A stretch of DNA of 64,000 nucleotides from Sphingomonas sp. (GTDB lineage: Bacteria; Pseudomonadota; Alphaproteobacteria; Sphingomonadales; Sphingomonadaceae): NCBI RefSeq assembly GCF_019746665.1, contig NZ_JAIERS010000012.1, positions 62,001-126,000 of the forward strand, written 5' to 3'. Both the position numbers and the translations under genes were made by a program. This document shows positions 1 through 7,768 of the stretch, in pieces; positions within the stretch are counted from its first letter, which is position 1, and each line of letters opens with the position of its first letter. Below the pieces are notes generated by a model. The model was given only the letters and a program-made list of their open reading frames with translations, searched no databases and was not told the origin of the DNA.

Positions 1-62
1 CGCCGACGCTGTTTAAGCCCTGCTGAAACAGCCTCTAACGCCTGGGCGCGGGCGGGGGAAGC

Positions 63-812
63 TCAAGCCGCGGCGATCGCGGCGAGCACGGGCGCGGCCC
101 ATTCGGGGCGGCAGATCAGCAGATCGGGCAGGCGCGGATCGGCGCAGTTGTACACGAGCCTGCTGCCGTCGATCCGCGAGGCGTGGCAGCCGGCGGCGAG
201 CGCGACCGCGGCGGGCGCGCAATTGTCCCACTCATATTGCCCGCCGGCATGGAGATAGATGTCGGCGGCGCCGGTTAGCACCGCCATCGCCTTGAACCCG
301 GCCGAGCCCATCGGCACCAGATCGCCACCGAGCGCATCGGCGACCGGGCCGGCGATCGCGGGCGGTCGCGAGTCGCTGATCGCGATGCGCGGCCGTCCAC
401 CATGCGGCGCCGGAAGGGCGGGGGGCTGATCCGACGAGAAGGTGCGGCCCGAGGCGGGCAGGGTTACCGCGCCGACGCGTGGCACGCCGTCGATCGCGAG
501 CCCGACATGCACCGCCCAGTCGGGCGAGCGGCAACAAAAGCCGCGCGTGCCGTCGAGCGGGTCGACGATCCAGACCCGGTGCGCGCCGCAGCGGGCGCCA
601 TCGTCCTGCGATTCCTCCGACAGGATGAAATCGTCGGGCCGCGCGGCATGGAGGCGATCGAGGATCAGCCGGTTCGCTTCGAAATCGCCGCGATTGCCGA
701 GTTGGTCGCCGCAGCAGTCGCCATCGCCGAGCAAGGCGCGCAACAAATCGCCAGCCTCGATCGCGATCGCGCGGGCGAGCGCGGCGTCGGACAGGGCGGG
801 ATCGCTAAGCAT
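63..812 (-). CDS. cysQ: CysQ-like 3'(2'),5'-bisphosphate nucleotidase / inositol-phosphatase family
   Basis: This is a Mg-dependent, lithium-sensitive phosphatase of the FIG/IMPase superfamily, 249 aa. CysQ members hydrolyse 3'-phosphoadenosine 5'-phosphate to AMP during sulfate assimilation. The metal-binding motifs are visible: SEES at residues 65-68, DPLDGT at 84-89 and WDNCAP at 195-200. The frame stays open upstream to 1115, but that part is Arg-rich shadow sequence, so I use the ATG at 812, which gives the normal family length. It is the last gene of the leftward series that begins with the M20 hydrolase and astA/astB. Family assignment is firm. The exact substrate (PAP or an inositol phosphate) is inferred. 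Confidence 0.85.
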   Translation of the reverse strand: MLSDPALSDAALARAIAIEAGDLLRALLGDGDCCGDQLGNRGDFEANRLILDRLHAARPDDFILSEESQDDGARCGAHRVWIVDPLDGTRGFCCRSPDWAVHVGLAIDGVPRVGAVTLPASGRTFSSDQPPALPAPHGGRPRIAISDSRPPAIAGPVADALGGDLVPMGSAGFKAMAVLTGAADIYLHAGGQYEWDNCAPAAVALAAGCHASRIDGSRLVYNCADPRLPDLLICRPEWAAPVLAAIAAA

Positions 813-862
813 TACGGGGGTCTCGTGCCACAAAAGCGGCGCCAAAGCGAGCGTCCGCGCGC

Positions 863-1087
863 TCAGCCCTCCTCGGCGCGCTGGCGATCGAGCGAATCGA
901 TAATGCGCACGCCCGCCATGAACACCGCGATCGGGCACACCGCGAACAACAGCCAGCCGCCGGGGCCGGGATATTGCTGCAGATAATGCACCCCGCGCTC
1001 CACCGCCCCGTTCGCCAGCCCGAAAATCACCAGAAAGGCCTCGAACTTGTTCTTGATGACGAACAGCTGGGCGACGCGCGCGAACAT
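863..1087 (-). CDS. small conserved-type integral membrane protein, function unknown
   Basis: A 74-aa protein beginning MFARVAQLF, with two probable membrane segments: one near the N terminus (FEAFLVIFGLA) and one near the C terminus (GWLLFAVCPIAVFMAG). A polar stretch with a QYPGPGG turn lies between them. An in-frame ATG at 1132 would add 15 residues. I prefer 1087 because the hydrophobic protein begins there, but neither site has a good ribosome binding site. It lies between astB and cysQ on the same strand and is probably cotranscribed. Small proteins of this pattern are common in sphingomonads, but I know of no function. Confidence 0.6.
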   Translation of the reverse strand: MFARVAQLFVIKNKFEAFLVIFGLANGAVERGVHYLQQYPGPGGWLLFAVCPIAVFMAGVRIIDSLDRQRAEEG

Positions 1088-1139
1088 GCGAAGAGTTAAG
1101 CAAACCCCGCGCCAAGCCCGGATTTCCGCCATTTCGGTG

Positions 1140-2405
1140 TTAAGCGGCGTGGTTAACTGTCAGTAAATCCGACAGGTCGAGCAGATCGAACAGCCGCGCG
1201 CGCGCCGTTTCGATCCGGGCGATCAGGGCAGGGTCGCCAATCTCGCCAGCGCTGATCGACTCGGGCCATTCGGCCTCGATCAACGCGGCGAGCCGATCGA
1301 GCTTCGCGGCATCGACCAGGAAGCGCGGATCGACCCTTGCCGGATCGGCGACGACGCGCAGGCGCAGGCATGCCGGACCGCCGCCATTCGCCATCGACTC
1401 GCGCACATCGACCACTTCGAGCCGGCGGATCGGGCCGTTGCCCGCGACCATTTCCTGCAGCCACGGCCAAACGCGGGGATGCGCCTCTGCCTCGCGCGGC
1501 AGGACCAGCGCCATGCCGCCGTCGCGCAGGCTGACCAGCTGGGCGTTGAACAGATAGGAGCGCACCGCGTCCTCAAGGCTCACCGCGCTCGCCGGCACCT
1601 CGACGATCTGGACCGAGGGCAGCTTGGCACGGAGCGCGGCGTAGAAATCGCCCTGCACCGCGAACGCCTGTTGGTGGGTGAACAATACCTGCTCGTTCGC
1701 CACCGCGACCACATCGTTATGGAACGCGCCGGCGGCGATCGCCTGCGGGCTTTGCTGGACGAACAGCACGCGCTCGGGATCGAGGCCGTGCGCGCGCGCC
1801 ACCGCCTCGCTCGCCTGCCGGGCCTGGCGCGCGGGGAAGGGGCCGCCGGGTTCGCCATAGACGAACACCTCGATCCCGGGCGCGTCATGCCGCTCGGCGA
1901 GGCGCATATGATTGGCGGCGCCCTCGTCGCCGAACGGCGCGGGGATGGGCGCATGGACCGCGAAGCTCGCGTCGGCGAAGGCGAGGCGCAGCTGGGCGAG
2001 CGTCTCGGCGGCTTCATGGCTGCGATGCGGCATCGTCACCAGATTGGCGACCGTCAGGTGGCAGCGTCCGTCGGCGGTATCGGGCGCGGGGGAGACGGTC
2101 GCGGCGTTCGCGGCCCACATCGCCGAGGCGGAGAGCGCCTGTGCCTGGATATGGCGCGGCGCGCGCGGGTAATCGGTGTGGAGCGCGGCGAGCCAGCGAT
2201 GATCGGGCCGGGCATGGGGCAGCAAAATGCCCTGGGCGAGCCCGAGCGCGAGATTGGCGCGCATCTTCGCCAGCCCCTGCAGCGCCGCCGCGCGCGGGTG
2301 CGAGGTGGCGCCAGCATTGCTGGTCGCGGCGAGATTGCCGGGGGAGAGGCCAGCATAATTGTGACTGGGGCCGACGATCCCGTCGAAGTTGATCTCGCGC
2401 AGCAT
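1140..2405 (-). CDS. astB: N-succinylarginine dihydrolase
   Basis: This enzyme catalyses the second step of the arginine succinyltransferase pathway, converting N2-succinylarginine to N2-succinylornithine, CO2 and two ammonia. The 421-aa protein has the family N terminus (NFDGIVGPSHNYAGLS) and covers the full dihydrolase fold, with the GGGPAC segment near the C terminus supplying the nucleophilic Cys region. A GGGAGG ribosome binding site lies 7 nt before the ATG. It is downstream of astA on the same strand, separated by 91 bp that contain an inverted repeat. Assignment is firm from length and sequence. Confidence 0.95.
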   Translation of the reverse strand: MLREINFDGIVGPSHNYAGLSPGNLAATSNAGATSHPRAAALQGLAKMRANLALGLAQGILLPHARPDHRWLAALHTDYPRAPRHIQAQALSASAMWAANAATVSPAPDTADGRCHLTVANLVTMPHRSHEAAETLAQLRLAFADASFAVHAPIPAPFGDEGAANHMRLAERHDAPGIEVFVYGEPGGPFPARQARQASEAVARAHGLDPERVLFVQQSPQAIAAGAFHNDVVAVANEQVLFTHQQAFAVQGDFYAALRAKLPSVQIVEVPASAVSLEDAVRSYLFNAQLVSLRDGGMALVLPREAEAHPRVWPWLQEMVAGNGPIRRLEVVDVRESMANGGGPACLRLRVVADPARVDPRFLVDAAKLDRLAALIEAEWPESISAGEIGDPALIARIETARARLFDLLDLSDLLTVNHAA

Positions 2406-2437
2406 TTCGCATCCTCCCGGCCATTCTTGTTTAGGGC

Positions 2438-2475
2438 GTCACCCCGGCCCCGAGCCGGGTCAAGCCGGGGGTGAC
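2438..2475. repeat. intergenic palindromic repeat (REP-like) between astA and astB
   Basis: An inverted repeat whose arms GTCACCCCGGC (2438-2448) and GCCGGGGGTGAC (2464-2475) pair with one bulged G. It lies in the 91-bp gap between astA (upstream) and astB (downstream). Palindromes of this GTCACCCCGG type are common intergenic elements in high-GC alphaproteobacteria (background knowledge). There is no T tract, so it is not a canonical terminator, but it could attenuate or stabilise the ast transcript. Confidence 0.6.
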
Positions 2476-2496
2476 GTTGGAATTCATTGGCGGCCG

Positions 2497-3513
2497 TTAT
2501 CGCCCGACATGGATGACCTCGTCATCCACCGTCACGCCGAGCAGCGCGGCGGTGGCGGTGTCGAGCACCACGCCGTCGCCCGCGACACGCACCGTGCCAT
2601 AGGCGCAGCGGAAATCGCCGAGCCGGCCCGCCGCGACCAGCGTGGGCTGGCCGCCATCGTCATCGATCGCGATCACGCGCGATGTCGCCGCCTCGCGCAC
2701 CGACCGGACCTGATCGGTGCGCGCGGTCATCGTCGGGCCACCATCGAAGATGTCGATATATTTTTCGAACGCGAAGCCTTCATTCTCCAGCATCCGCATC
2801 GCCGCGCGGCCCGAGGGATGGGGGATGCCGATCGCGGCGCGCGCGTTTTCCGAAAGCATCGCGATGTAGATTGGGTGCTTGGGGAAGAGATCGGCGATGA
2901 ATTGGTGGCCGTGGGTCGCGTTGAAGCGATCGGCGTCCTGGAAATTCATCCCGAAGAACCGCCCGGCGAGCCCGTCCCAGAAGGGCGAGCCGCCCGCCTC
3001 GTCGATCACCCCGCGCAGTTCGGCCAGGATGCGTTCGGCGAAGCGCGCGCGGTGGCTGGCGATGAACAGATAGCGACTGCGCGCGAGCAGCATCCCCAGT
3101 CCCCCGGCCCGCTCGCCGGGGTGGAGGAACAACCCGCCGACCTCGCTGCACCCCTCAAGATCGGTGGTGAGGGTCAGCAGCTCGGCGCGGAACGTGCGGT
3201 TCAGCTCCTTGCTGTGCTGGGTGAGCGTGCCGATACGGTAGCTGTAGAAGGGGTGGCGCTGGCCGACATGGGTGAACAGCTGGCAGGTGCCGCGCACTTC
3301 GCCGGTTTCGGTGTTTTCCAGCACCAGCAAGAACAGCTCGTCGGCGCCGGCACCGGCCTCGCCCTGGGCGAAGGCGGCGCGCGCGCGGTCGAGCTTAGTC
3401 TTCAGCGCCGGCTTGTCGGGCGGCAGGTTAGTGAAGCCGCCCCCGGTCAGCTTCGCCATCTCGTACAGATGCTGCAAATCCTCGTCGCGCGCGGCGCGGA
3501 TGCGGTAGCTCAC
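2497..3513 (-). CDS. astA: arginine N-succinyltransferase
   Basis: This enzyme catalyses the first step of the AST pathway, transferring succinyl from succinyl-CoA to arginine. The protein is 338 aa, as expected for AstA, and begins VSYRIRAARDEDL with a GNAT-like core. The start is the GTG at 3513, which overlaps the TGA of the upstream M20 hydrolase in the arrangement GTGA, so translation is probably coupled. The frame remains open far upstream, but that region lies antisense to or in another frame of the hydrolase and is not real. Family features include the LFLHPGERAGG segment and a C-terminal domain ending in VDDEVIHVGR. Confidence 0.93.
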   Translation of the reverse strand: MSYRIRAARDEDLQHLYEMAKLTGGGFTNLPPDKPALKTKLDRARAAFAQGEAGAGADELFLLVLENTETGEVRGTCQLFTHVGQRHPFYSYRIGTLTQHSKELNRTFRAELLTLTTDLEGCSEVGGLFLHPGERAGGLGMLLARSRYLFIASHRARFAERILAELRGVIDEAGGSPFWDGLAGRFFGMNFQDADRFNATHGHQFIADLFPKHPIYIAMLSENARAAIGIPHPSGRAAMRMLENEGFAFEKYIDIFDGGPTMTARTDQVRSVREAATSRVIAIDDDGGQPTLVAAGRLGDFRCAYGTVRVAGDGVVLDTATAALLGVTVDDEVIHVGR

Positions 3514-4706
3514 AAGTCCCCCAATCTGGCGATGGTGAGTGCCGAGAGCGCGGCGCGTTCGGCCAGGCTTTCGACGATCAGGAATTCGTCGCGCGAATGG
3601 ATCGCGCCACCGCGCGCGCCCATCGTATCGACCACCGGCACCCCGCAGGCGGCGATGTTGTTGCCGTCGCACACACCGCCGGTATCGCGCCAGGCGATGG
3701 CGAGGCCGAGATCGCCGCCAGCGCGCTTCACCGTGTCGAACAGGGCGGCGGCGCCGGCGTCGATCGGCTTGGGCGGGCGGTTGAAGGCACCGTGGCGCTC
3801 GATCCGCACCTCGTGCGCCGCGGCGACGGCGGCGACGGCGTCTGCCAGCAGCGCCTCGGCCCGGGCGATCGCGCCGGCATCCTTGGGGCGGAAATTCACC
3901 CGCAGCAGCGCGAATTCGGGCACGACATTGTTCGGCCCGCCACCCTCGATCCGCGCGGGGTTGACGCTCAACCCATCGCCCTTGCCGGCGGCGAGTCGCA
4001 GCGCGAGATCGGCGGCGGCGACGATCGCGTTGCGCCCTTCCTCGGGGTTGCGGCCCGCATGGGCGCTGCGCCCGCGCACCACCAGCGAGAAATTGCCCGT
4101 GCCGCCGCGCGCGCCGGCGAGTGTGCCATCGGGCAGCGCCGGCTCGTACGTGAGCGCCGCCCGCTTGCCCCGCGCGACCTGCTCGATCAGCGTCGAAGAC
4201 GATAGCGATCCCGTCTCCTCGTCCGAATTGATCATCACCTGATAGCCGATCCGGTCCGCCCCCGGCGCGCCTTCGATCGCCAGCAGCGCGGCGAGCAATA
4301 GCGCGAGCCCGCCCTTCATGTCGGCGACGCCCGGGCCGTTCAGCACCCCCGACTCCAGCCAGGTCAGCGTCTGAAAGGGATGATCGGCGGGATAGACCGT
4401 GTCCATATGCCCGGTGAAGAGCAGTTGCACCGGCGCTTCCGGCCGCACCGTCAGCAGCAGATGCGCGCCGTGGTCGAGCGCCAGCACGCCGCCATCGGCC
4501 AGCACGGTTTCGACCGGCGCGGGCGGGACGAGCGCCAGCGCCCCGGGCAGCGCCGCGAAAGCGTCGGCGAGCAGCCCGGCCATCGTCCGCAGTCCCGCCA
4601 AATTGCGGGTGCCGGAATTCACCGCCGCCCAAGTCTCCACCCAGCCGCGCATCGGCGCCACCCGCGCCCGCTCGATCAGCGAATGTTCCAACCCGCTCAG
4701 CCCCAT
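3510..4706 (-). CDS. M20 family metallohydrolase, carboxypeptidase G2-like, in the ast operon
   Basis: A 398-aa di-zinc amidohydrolase of the ArgE/DapE/CPG2 (M20) family. Visible metal and catalytic residues are the His-Asp of GHMDTVYPA, the bridging Asp of GVADMKGG, the Glu-Glu of DEETGS, and the late His in GGAIHSRDEF. The central dimerisation domain (GTGNFSLVVRGRSAHAG) is present. The start is the ATG at 4706, preceded by AGAGG; an upstream in-frame extension to 4775 lacks support. It is the first gene of the run and its TGA overlaps the astA GTG. The C-terminal half resembles glutamate-releasing carboxypeptidase G2, so it may act on an N-acyl-glutamate such as N2-succinylglutamate (inference). 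A succinylornithine or other acyl-amino-acid hydrolase is the alternative. Confidence 0.85.
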   Translation of the reverse strand: MGLSGLEHSLIERARVAPMRGWVETWAAVNSGTRNLAGLRTMAGLLADAFAALPGALALVPPAPVETVLADGGVLALDHGAHLLLTVRPEAPVQLLFTGHMDTVYPADHPFQTLTWLESGVLNGPGVADMKGGLALLLAALLAIEGAPGADRIGYQVMINSDEETGSLSSSTLIEQVARGKRAALTYEPALPDGTLAGARGGTGNFSLVVRGRSAHAGRNPEEGRNAIVAAADLALRLAAGKGDGLSVNPARIEGGGPNNVVPEFALLRVNFRPKDAGAIARAEALLADAVAAVAAAHEVRIERHGAFNRPPKPIDAGAAALFDTVKRAGGDLGLAIAWRDTGGVCDGNNIAACGVPVVDTMGARGGAIHSRDEFLIVESLAERAALSALTIARLGDL

Positions 4707-4785
4707 GGATTTCGCCTCTAGCCGGTTCGTTTTGCCGCCGCCACCCAATTGCTTTCCCACCGGGGTTGGGCTCAACTGGCTGCGA

Positions 4786-5250
4786 ATGAGCTATGACCTC
4801 GCCAAGTTCGTGCATCTGACCGGCGTGATCATGCTGCTCGGCAATGTGACCGCGACCGCGATCTGGAAATTCTTCGCCGATCGCACCGACGATCCCCGCA
4901 TCATCGCCTTCGCGCAGCGGCTGGTGACGATCACCGATTGGTGGCTGACCTTCTGGGGTGTGATCCTGACGATCGCGGGCGGCTATGCCATGGCGTGGAT
5001 CGCCGGCCTCGATCTGTGGGCGACCGACTGGCTGTTCTGGGGGCAGGCCTTGTTCTTCGGCGGCGGGCTGATGTGGCTGGGGTTGCTGGTGCCGCTGCAA
5101 ATCCGCCAGGCAAAGGCGGCGCGGGGCTTCGCCGGGGAAGCGGAGGTGCCCGAAAGCTATCGCCGCGATGCGCGCGCCTGGCTCGTCTGGGGGCTGATCG
5201 CAACGGTGCCGCTGGTCGCGGCGGTGTGGGTGATGGTGGCGAAGCCTTAG
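4786..5250 (+). CDS. DUF2269-like integral membrane protein
   Basis: A 154-aa protein with four predicted membrane helices: around residues 5-25 (FVHLTGVIMLLGNVTATA), 50-75, 80-102 and 133-152. The His near the first helix, the WWLTFWGVILTIAGGY segment and the GLMWLGLLVPLQ segment fit the predicted membrane protein family DUF2269 (related to CopD/YqfA-type small membrane proteins). Its function is unknown. The ATG at 4786 follows the divergent M20 start by 79 bp, so the two genes share a promoter region. It is convergent with rppH, and a palindrome lies between the two stop codons. Confidence 0.75.
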   Translation: MSYDLAKFVHLTGVIMLLGNVTATAIWKFFADRTDDPRIIAFAQRLVTITDWWLTFWGVILTIAGGYAMAWIAGLDLWATDWLFWGQALFFGGGLMWLGLLVPLQIRQAKAARGFAGEAEVPESYRRDARAWLVWGLIATVPLVAAVWVMVAKP

Positions 5251-5260
5251 AGCGCGGGAT

Positions 5261-5281
5261 CCTCCCCACTTAGTGGGGAGG
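5261..5281. repeat. perfect hairpin between convergent genes
   Basis: Arms CCTCCCCAC (5261-5269) and GTGGGGAGG (5273-5281) form a perfect 9-bp stem with a TTA loop. The element sits exactly between the stop codons of the DUF2269-like gene and rppH. It is followed by G-rich sequence rather than a T run, so it looks like one of the dispersed CCTCCCCAC palindromes seen between genes in sphingomonads. It may serve both convergent transcripts as a 3'-end structure (inference). Confidence 0.65.
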
Positions 5282-5298
5282 GGGGAGGATTTGTCAGG

Positions 5299-5781
5299 CT
5301 AGCTCAAATGCCCCGCGAACGCCGCCATCACTTCGCGGTACAGCTGCTGCTTGAAGTCCACCGCCAGCTCGACGACCGAACTGGCATGGACCCAACGCCA
5401 GGCGCGGAATTCCTGGTGCGCGGTCGCGATGTCGATGTCGCTGTCTTGCCCCAGGAAGCGGAACAGGAACCAGCGCTGGCGCTGGCCGCGCCATTTGCCC
5501 TGCCAGACGCGGCCGATCATGTCGTCGGGCAGATCGTAATACAGCTCGTGCGGCGCCTGGGCGATCAGCTCGAGATGTTCGGGGCCGATGCCGGTCTCCT
5601 CGCCCAGCTCGCGGATGGCGGCGGCGAGTGCGTCCTCGCCGGGGTCGATCCCGCCCTGGGGCGGCTGCCACGCCTCCAGCTTCTGGTCCATCCGCTGGCC
5701 GACGAACACCAGCCCCTCGCGGTTGATCACCAGCATCCCGGCGCAGGGACGATAGGGTAGGCTGGCCTTGTCGATGCTCAC
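5299..5781 (-). CDS. rppH: RNA pyrophosphohydrolase (Nudix)
   Basis: This enzyme removes pyrophosphate from the 5' end of mRNA (or hydrolyses dinucleoside polyphosphates) and so triggers RNase E-dependent decay. The 160-aa protein carries the Nudix box GGIDPGED..AAIRELGEETG near residues 40-62 and the family N terminus YRPCAGMLVIN. The start is the GTG at 5781, which overlaps the TGA of the upstream esterase gene as GTGA. The longer open frame back to 6039 is esterase sequence read out of frame. Length and motifs match alphaproteobacterial RppH. Confidence 0.92.
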   Translation of the reverse strand: MSIDKASLPYRPCAGMLVINREGLVFVGQRMDQKLEAWQPPQGGIDPGEDALAAAIRELGEETGIGPEHLELIAQAPHELYYDLPDDMIGRVWQGKWRGQRQRWFLFRFLGQDSDIDIATAHQEFRAWRWVHASSVVELAVDFKQQLYREVMAAFAGHLS

Positions 5782-6740
5782 GCGGTCGCCTCGGCGATGA
5801 TCTGCTTCAGCACCGTCAGCGCCTGGGTCACGTCGGTCTGGGCCGACGGGATCGCCTTGCGCAGCGTGACGAAGCCATGGATCGTCCCCACCGCCTCGCG
5901 ATAGGTCACCGGTACGCCGTGCTGGGCTAGCGCGGCCGCATAGGCGCGGCCCTGGTCGCGCAGCGGATCGAGCCCGGCGGTGATGATCAGCGTCGGCGGC
6001 AGGCAATGGTGCGCCCCGGTCAGCGGTGCGCCGCGCCAATGGGTCAGGTCGGGCTTATAATGGCCGTCGAACCAGGTCATGCTCGGCTTGGTGAGCAGGA
6101 ACCCCTCGCCAAACGCTTCGTAGGATGCGTAATTCACCGAGACGTCAACGACTGGATAGATCGGGAACTGCGCGATCACCGGCACCGCGGCGGGCTGGTC
6201 ACGCAGCGCCATCGTCGTGATCACGGTGAGCGCGCCGCCCGCGCTGTCGCCGGCGAGAACCAGCCCCGTCACCTGTCGACCCAGTTCGGCCGGGCTTGTC
6301 GCGACCCAGCGCGCCGCCGCCTCGCAATCATCGGGCGCGGCGGGCCAGGGATGTTCGGGGGCGAGCCGATAGTCGACCGAGATCACCGGCAGATCGAGCT
6401 GGCGCGCCATCTCCGCGCAGAAACTGCCATGCGTCTCGAGATCACCGATCACGAAGCCGCCCCCATGGTAAAAAACAAGGGCCGCGCCTGCCCCGCGCTG
6501 CTCCCGGGCGTCGTAGAGCCGCGCCGGGATGGTCCCGGCGGGGCTGGGAATGGCCAAATCGCGGTGAACGGCGAGTTCGCCGAGCGGTGGATCGGTCATG
6601 TCCCTCGAGGCGACATAGACCGCGCGCGCCGCCGGCGGCTCCAGCTCATGCGTGCGCGGGCCGGGCAAATTGTTCAGGAAAGCAAGGAATTGCGCGACGT
6701 CGGGGCGGACATAAGGGGTCGTCGCGTGGGGGTCGGTCAC
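5778..6740 (-). CDS. alpha/beta hydrolase, HSL-family esterase
   Basis: A 320-aa carboxylesterase/lipase of the hormone-sensitive-lipase family (bacterial type IV). The oxyanion-hole motif HGGG is at about residue 91, the nucleophile elbow GDSAGG at about 164, the acid residue lies in GLDPLRDQG, and the catalytic His is in IHGF near residue 290. No signal peptide is evident, so it is cytoplasmic. The start codon is GTG, with an AGGAGGAG ribosome binding site 6-7 nt upstream. It is divergent from the deacetylase-like gene across only 42 bp and is translationally coupled to rppH downstream. The substrate is unknown. Confidence 0.88.
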   Translation of the reverse strand: MTDPHATTPYVRPDVAQFLAFLNNLPGPRTHELEPPAARAVYVASRDMTDPPLGELAVHRDLAIPSPAGTIPARLYDAREQRGAGAALVFYHGGGFVIGDLETHGSFCAEMARQLDLPVISVDYRLAPEHPWPAAPDDCEAAARWVATSPAELGRQVTGLVLAGDSAGGALTVITTMALRDQPAAVPVIAQFPIYPVVDVSVNYASYEAFGEGFLLTKPSMTWFDGHYKPDLTHWRGAPLTGAHHCLPPTLIITAGLDPLRDQGRAYAAALAQHGVPVTYREAVGTIHGFVTLRKAIPSAQTDVTQALTVLKQIIAEATA

Positions 6741-6782
6741 CGGGCTCTCCTCCTGATCCTCGTTTCGCCCTAACTAGGAGCG

Positions 6783-7700
6783 ATGTACGCGGTCGTCCAT
6801 CACCCCGATTATGTCGCCCCCGGCGCGCCCGGCTCCACCTATCAATGGAACAAAAACGGCCTTGTCCGCCAGATACTTAGCGAGAGTGACGACGCGATCG
6901 AGTGGCACACGCCCGACCCAATGCCGCGCGCCTGGCTGGAGACGGCGCACTGCCCCGATTATGTCGCGCAAGTGCTAAGCGCCCAGGTGCCGCGCGAGAA
7001 GGAGCGGCGGATCGGCTTCGCGGTCACGCCCTTGGTCTCGCGGCGTGCCCAGGCGGTGCCGGGCGGCACTTATCTCGCCGCGCGGATCGCGCTGGAACAA
7101 GGCTTCGCCGCCAACAGCGCGGGCGGCAGCCACCACGCGCTTTACGAAACCGGCGCGGGCTATTGCGTGTTCAACGATCTCGCCGTCGCCGCGCTCCGGC
7201 TGGCGGCGGAAGGGGTCGGGCCGGTGCTGATCGTCGACTGCGATGTCCACCAAGGCGACGGCACCGCGGCGCTCACCGCCGGCCATCCCGGGATCGCAAC
7301 CTATTCGATCCATGCCGAAAAGAACTTCCCCGTGCGCAAGTGCCGCTCGACCCTCGACGTGCCGCTGCCGGATGGCGTGGAAGACGCCACCTATCTGGCG
7401 ACGCTGGAGAGCACGCTCACACCGCTGATCGATGCGGTGCGGCCGGCACTGATCCTCTATCAGGCGGGGGTCGACCCATTCCACGGGGATCGGCTCGGTC
7501 GGCTGGCACTTACCCAGGACGGGTTGGTTGCGCGCGACGCGCTGATCGCTGGCCTCGCCCAGACGAGGGGTGTACCGCTCGCCTCCACGCTGGGCGGCGG
7601 TTATGGAGCGGATGCGATGGAGGTCGCCCAGCGACACGCGCTATCGGTGCGCACCCTTGGTGCTGCATTCGCGAAATCCCGGCTTTACCTTCCGGGCTGA
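6783..7700 (+). CDS. histone deacetylase-like amidohydrolase (arginase/deacetylase superfamily)
   Basis: A 305-aa zinc amidohydrolase of the AcuC/HDAC/acetylpolyamine amidohydrolase group. The active site is complete: a His-His dyad in SAGGSHHAL, zinc ligands in DCDVHQGDGT, the third ligand region YQAGVDPFHGD, and a C-terminal LGGGYG loop. Substrates in bacteria include acetylated proteins, acetylpolyamines and other acylamines, and none can be chosen from sequence. AGGAG lies only 2 nt before the ATG at 6783, a tight spacing. It is followed at 68 bp by the kor genes on the same strand. Confidence 0.88.
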   Translation: MYAVVHHPDYVAPGAPGSTYQWNKNGLVRQILSESDDAIEWHTPDPMPRAWLETAHCPDYVAQVLSAQVPREKERRIGFAVTPLVSRRAQAVPGGTYLAARIALEQGFAANSAGGSHHALYETGAGYCVFNDLAVAALRLAAEGVGPVLIVDCDVHQGDGTAALTAGHPGIATYSIHAEKNFPVRKCRSTLDVPLPDGVEDATYLATLESTLTPLIDAVRPALILYQAGVDPFHGDRLGRLALTQDGLVARDALIAGLAQTRGVPLASTLGGGYGADAMEVAQRHALSVRTLGAAFAKSRLYLPG

Positions 7701-7768
7701 TTTTCTACTTTGGGCTCACCCGCCTTGCCCTCTATGGGGCGACTGACAACGATGACAGGACAATGACA

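Noticed and set aside
8..32. Hairpin GCTGTTT / AAACAGC at the left edge
   Set aside because: A 7-bp stem with an 11-nt loop and no T tract. It may be the tail of a gene lying outside the window, and it cannot be assigned.
2389..4242. 617-codon + strand frame opposite astA and the M20 hydrolase
   Set aside because: Both genes on the minus strand have firm family matches and coupled start/stop codons. The + frame shows no domain.
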